A stretch of 6,157 bases of DNA from positions 1-6,157 of the forward strand of contig JACCYS010000068.1 in NCBI GenBank assembly GCA_013696365.1. Direction: 5' to 3'. The position numbers and the translations under genes are program-made. The stretch's first letter is position 1; each line of letters starts with the position of its first letter. Source of the DNA: Nocardioidaceae bacterium (GTDB lineage Bacteria; Actinomycetota; Actinomycetes; Propionibacteriales; Nocardioidaceae). The notes under the pieces are model-generated. The model was not told where the DNA came from. It saw only the letters and a list, made by a program, of their open reading frames with translations, and ran no database searches. Shown one piece after another: positions 1 through 6,157 of the stretch.

Positions 1-861
1 ATGACCACGTCCTTGTCTGCGGCGGTGACCTGCCCTTCGACGGTCTCGCCGAGGGCAACTCGGTTGGCCGGCGGCAAGAAGTCCATCGCCTGCAGGATGC
101 CGTCGAGGTCACGACCGGGCACGTCCAGGTCACGCGGGACGGTGGCGCCCACGGCGAGCACCACCGCGTCGTAGCGGTCCTTGAGGTCGTTGCCGGTCAC
201 GTCAACGCCAACGTTCACCCCGGGACGGAATACGGTGCCCTCACGGCGCATCTGATCCACCCGCCGGTCGACTTGGCGCTTCTCCATCTTGAACTCCGGG
301 ATGCCGTAGCGCAGCAACCCGCCGATCTTGTCGGCCCGCTCGAAGACCGCGACGGTGTGTCCGGTCCGGGTGAGCTGCTGGGCGACGGCCAGCCCCGCGG
401 GGCCGGATCCGACGACGGCAACAGTGCGCCCGGTGAGCCACTCCGGTGGCTGGGGACGGACGTTGCCGCGCTCCCAGGCCTTGTCGATGATCGAGACCTC
501 GACGTTCTTGATGGTCACGGCGTCGGCATTGATGGCCACCACGCAGGCCGTCTCGCACGGCGCAGGGCACAGCCGTCCGGTGAACTCGGGGAAGTTGTTG
601 GTGGCGTGCAACCGTTCGATCGCCGCATCCCAGTCGTCGCGCCAGACCAGGTCGTTCCACTCCGGGATCAGATTGCCGAGCGGACAGCCGGAGTGGCAGA
701 ACGGGATGCCGCAGTCCATGCAACGACCGGCCTGCTCGGTGATGATCGGCAACAACGCCCGCCCGATGCCCCCGGGATAGACCTCCTGCCAGTCCTGCAC
801 CCGCTCGTCGACCGGCCGCCGCTCGGGCATGCGTCGAGGAGTTTTCAAGAAACCTTTAGGG

Positions 862-869
<8 letters not shown>
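1..869 (-). CDS. gltD: Glutamate synthase (NADPH) small subunit, N-terminal 289 residues, cut by the window edge
   Basis: This subunit oxidises NADPH on FAD and passes electrons through iron-sulfur clusters to the large subunit for glutamate synthesis in the cytoplasm. The translation starts MADPKGFLKTPRRMPERRP. A cysteine-rich region follows, with C50, C53, C58 and C62 (CMDCGIPFCHSGCPLGNLIPEWN region) and C101, C105 and C109 (LCPAPCETAC). These are the cysteines that bind 4Fe-4S clusters in this family. The FAD Rossmann motif VVGSGPAG lies at about 152-159, with the acidic residue E177 at the end of the second strand and the family motif GGLLRYGIPEFKMEK at 183-197. The window ends at KDVV (286-289), where the second, NADPH-binding Rossmann fold should begin, so about 200 of the usual 480-490 residues lie outside. 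The ATG at 869 is chosen because GGAGG lies 9 bases upstream and the N-terminus matches the family. The gene overlaps the end of gltB by 8 bases. No defect is visible in the part present. Confidence 0.96.
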
Positions 870-5382
<4,513 letters not shown>

Positions 5383-5385
5383 GGA

Positions 5386-5393
5386 CCACCTCT
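5386..5393 (-). promoter_or_regulatory. Ribosome binding site that decides the gltB start
   Basis: The minus strand reads AGAGGTGG, then TCC, then the GTG at 5382. GAGG is 6 bases from the start codon, a normal spacing. The upstream in-frame GTG at 5421 is preceded by CCGTTCCCT, which has no Shine-Dalgarno match. The start at 5382 leaves a 16-residue propeptide before the catalytic cysteine, within the range I recall for related actinobacterial GltB proteins. Confidence 0.65.
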
Positions 5394-5446
5394 TGTCGTC
5401 ATGGCTCGAAAGCCGGAGCACAGGGAACGGCTGGCTTGGGACGACA
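5394..5446 (-). promoter_or_regulatory. Possible folded leader before gltB
   Basis: In the transcript direction, TGTCGTC (5446-5440) is fully complementary to GACGACA (5400-5394), giving a 7-pair stem around a 39-base loop. Within the loop, GGCT-TTCG-AGCC (5414-5403) can form a small hairpin with a four-base loop. The outer stem ends directly against the ribosome binding site AGAGGTGG, so folding could affect gltB translation. This is read from complementarity alone. It matches no riboswitch class I know, and such stems also arise by chance in GC-rich DNA. If the start at 5421 were used, part of it would be coding. Confidence 0.25.
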
Positions 5447-5468
5447 TTGGCCCTGTCAGACGTCGATC

Positions 5469-5496
5469 AGGTTACACGCGCGCATCCTGTCGTCAT
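5469..5496 (-). promoter_or_regulatory. Candidate promoter of the gltBD operon
   Basis: On the minus strand a -10-like TAACCT (5474-5469; actinobacterial TAnnnT type) is preceded, with a 16-base spacer, by a -35-like ATGACG (5496-5491; four of six matches to TTGACA). Transcription would start near 5462, giving a leader of about 80 nt before the GTG at 5382. The -35 element lies inside the palindrome at 5489-5504. There is no other gene between here and gltB. The assignment rests on motif match and position only. Confidence 0.4.
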
Positions 5497-5504
5497 GTGA
5501 CGAC
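5489..5504. promoter_or_regulatory. 16-base palindrome, candidate operator upstream of gltB
   Basis: The plus strand reads GTCGTCA-TG-TGACGAC: two perfect 7-base arms around a 2-base centre. It overlaps the candidate -35 element of gltB, a typical place for a dimeric regulator to bind. It does not fit the GlnR or AmtR nitrogen-regulator motifs as I know them, and I cannot name a regulator for it. One half, extended to TGTCGTCATG, recurs just before the gltB ribosome binding site. Confidence 0.4.
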
Positions 5505-5572
5505 CGCAACGAGGAGTCATTGGAACCCTGCGCCAGGCTCGGCGTCAAGAATTGGTGCGTCGCGACCGGCTA

Positions 5573-5627
5573 CCGGGGTCCCCGGCCCACGGACGCCGAC
5601 TACGCGAGCGGGCCGGGTGCCCGGCTC
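5573..5627 (-). terminator. GC-rich hairpins after the HNH relic, possible terminator
   Basis: Two self-complementary stretches lie 45-100 bases beyond the stop codon of the HNH frame. At 5612-5625 the plus strand reads GCCGGG-TG-CCCGGC; an alternative pairing from 5606 to 5627 gives an eight-pair stem with one bulged G. At 5573-5585 it reads CCGGGG-T-CCCCGG. Neither is followed by a T-run on the minus strand. Actinobacterial terminators often lack one, but this makes the call weak. Termination here would separate the relic from the gltB promoter. Confidence 0.3.
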
Positions 5628-5671
5628 TGACCCATCTGAACTGTGGACAGCGGTGCACTCAAATGCGCAGA

Positions 5672-6157
5672 TCAGAGTCGCAGATGGATGGTGTTGCTGC
5701 GGGGGCGCTGCTGGGGGTCGAGGTGTGCTGGTGGGATGAACTCGGGTCTGCCGTGGGGGTGCATCTGTATCTGCCACTGCCCGCGGTGGACAACCCGGTG
5801 GTGATGCCCGCACAGCAGGGCTGCGTTGGTCAAGCTGGTGGAGCCCCCGTCGGCCCAGTGCACGATGTGGTGACCCTCGCACCAGTCGGACGACCGGGTG
5901 CAGCCGGGAAAGGCGCACCCGCGGTCGCGGGCCACCAGCGCCGCACGCAGCTCGCCTCTGAACAGTCTCTCGCTCCGTCCGACGTCCAGCGGGACGCCGT
6001 TGGCGCCGAGGACCATCGAGATCAGCTGCGCTTCGCCGCGGTCGCCGGCACAGCCGCCAAACCGGCTGCCAGCCGGCACACCCGGTTCGCGTGCTGCGGC
6101 TTGACGGTCAGCAGCCCCGACAACCAGCCGGTGGACCCAGCAGCCCCCACCTGGCTC
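5672..6157 (-). pseudogene. DUF222 / HNH endonuclease family ('13E12 repeat' type) relic, internally deleted and frameshifted, 5' end outside the window
   Basis: Two pieces of one family are present in different frames. From 6156 to 6022 the minus strand encodes 44 residues ending in TGA. They include AGSTGWLSGLLTVKPQHANR and RLAAGLAAVPATAA, which look like the early part of a DUF222 domain. From about 6031 to 5672 another frame encodes AQLISMVLGANGVPLDVGR followed by a full HNH domain: CAFPGC, GHHIVHWADGG, a conserved N in SLTNAALLC, then HHHRVVH, ending HLRL and TGA. In intact members I recall about 200 residues between these parts; here there are essentially none, and the frame changes at about 6040-6030. 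An internal deletion is the simplest reading. The HNH frame is itself open to the window edge, with a GTG at 6079, but its translation upstream of AQLIS does not resemble the family. Intact members are proposed nucleases of mostly unproven function. A sequencing error alone would not explain the missing middle. Confidence 0.75.

Larger units (their letters stand above)
5394..5497. repeat. Pair of 10-base direct repeats flanking the gltB leader
   Basis: TGTCGTCATG on the plus strand occurs at 5394-5403 and again at 5488-5497, 94 bases apart. An inverted 7-base core, GACGACA, lies between them at 5440-5446. The outer copy forms one half of the palindrome and the inner copy abuts the gltB ribosome binding site. 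The set may be repeated binding sites for one regulator. GTCGTC and GACGAC are common words in GC-rich genomes, so chance is not excluded. Confidence 0.35.

Noticed and set aside
241..723. Minus-strand 160-codon frame overlapping gltD
   Set aside because: The gltD frame runs through here with all expected cysteine and FAD motifs; this is a shifted-frame shadow rich in arginine.
5462..5500. GlnR-type site (GTnAC-n6-GAAAC) near GTAAC at the gltB promoter
   Set aside because: GTAAC is present, but the base block six positions on does not resemble GAAAC on either strand.
5642..5650. DnaA-box-like CTGTCCACA on the minus strand
   Set aside because: One mismatch to TTGTCCACA, and it stands alone. 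Origins carry many boxes and AT-rich DNA next to dnaA or dnaN, none of which is here.
5517..5918. Minus-strand 133-codon frame across the end of the HNH relic and into the spacer
   Set aside because: It overlaps the HNH coding frame, has a low-complexity Arg/Pro-rich translation and matches no family I know.
5672..6157. HNH gene as a homing endonuclease or part of a defence system
   Set aside because: No intron, intein, methyltransferase or other defence partner is visible. The sequence fits the common DUF222-HNH family and is broken.

Overview
The window is GC-rich, and every gene it holds lies on the minus strand. It suggests an actinobacterium. The glutamate synthase proteins are of the actinobacterial NADPH type, with a GltD N-terminus (MADPKGFL...) that I recall as closer to streptomycete and related sequences than to mycobacterial ones. 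The neighbouring gene is a DUF222/HNH ('13E12 repeat') relic, a family abundant in actinobacteria. I cannot name the genus from the sequence alone.

Layout, read in the direction of transcription (high to low coordinates). From 6157 to 5672 is the broken remnant of a DUF222-HNH endonuclease-like gene, cut by the window edge. Its DUF222 part and its HNH part are both recognisable, but they are in different frames and the roughly 200 residues that normally separate them are missing. From 5671 to 5383 is a 289-base non-coding stretch. It holds GC-rich hairpins that may end transcription of the relic, a 16-base near-perfect palindrome, a plausible promoter for gltB and a leader of about 80 nt with repeated motifs. 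From 5382 (or 5421) to 862 is a complete gltB, the large subunit of glutamate synthase. From 869 down to the window edge is the first 289 codons of gltD, the small subunit, overlapping gltB by 8 bases.

GltB and GltD together form NADPH-dependent glutamate synthase (GOGAT). GltD takes electrons from NADPH through FAD and iron-sulfur clusters. GltB releases ammonia from glutamine and uses it, with the electrons, to turn 2-oxoglutarate into glutamate. Together with glutamine synthetase this is the main route of ammonium assimilation when nitrogen is scarce. The overlap and a strong ribosome binding site inside the end of gltB fit coupled translation of the two subunits.

I found no CRISPR array, transposase, tRNA, rRNA or evident new multi-gene system. 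The points most worth a second look are the internally deleted DUF222-HNH relic, whose reading frame stops 5 bases before an ATG in frame with the intact HNH domain, and the palindrome and repeats upstream of gltB.
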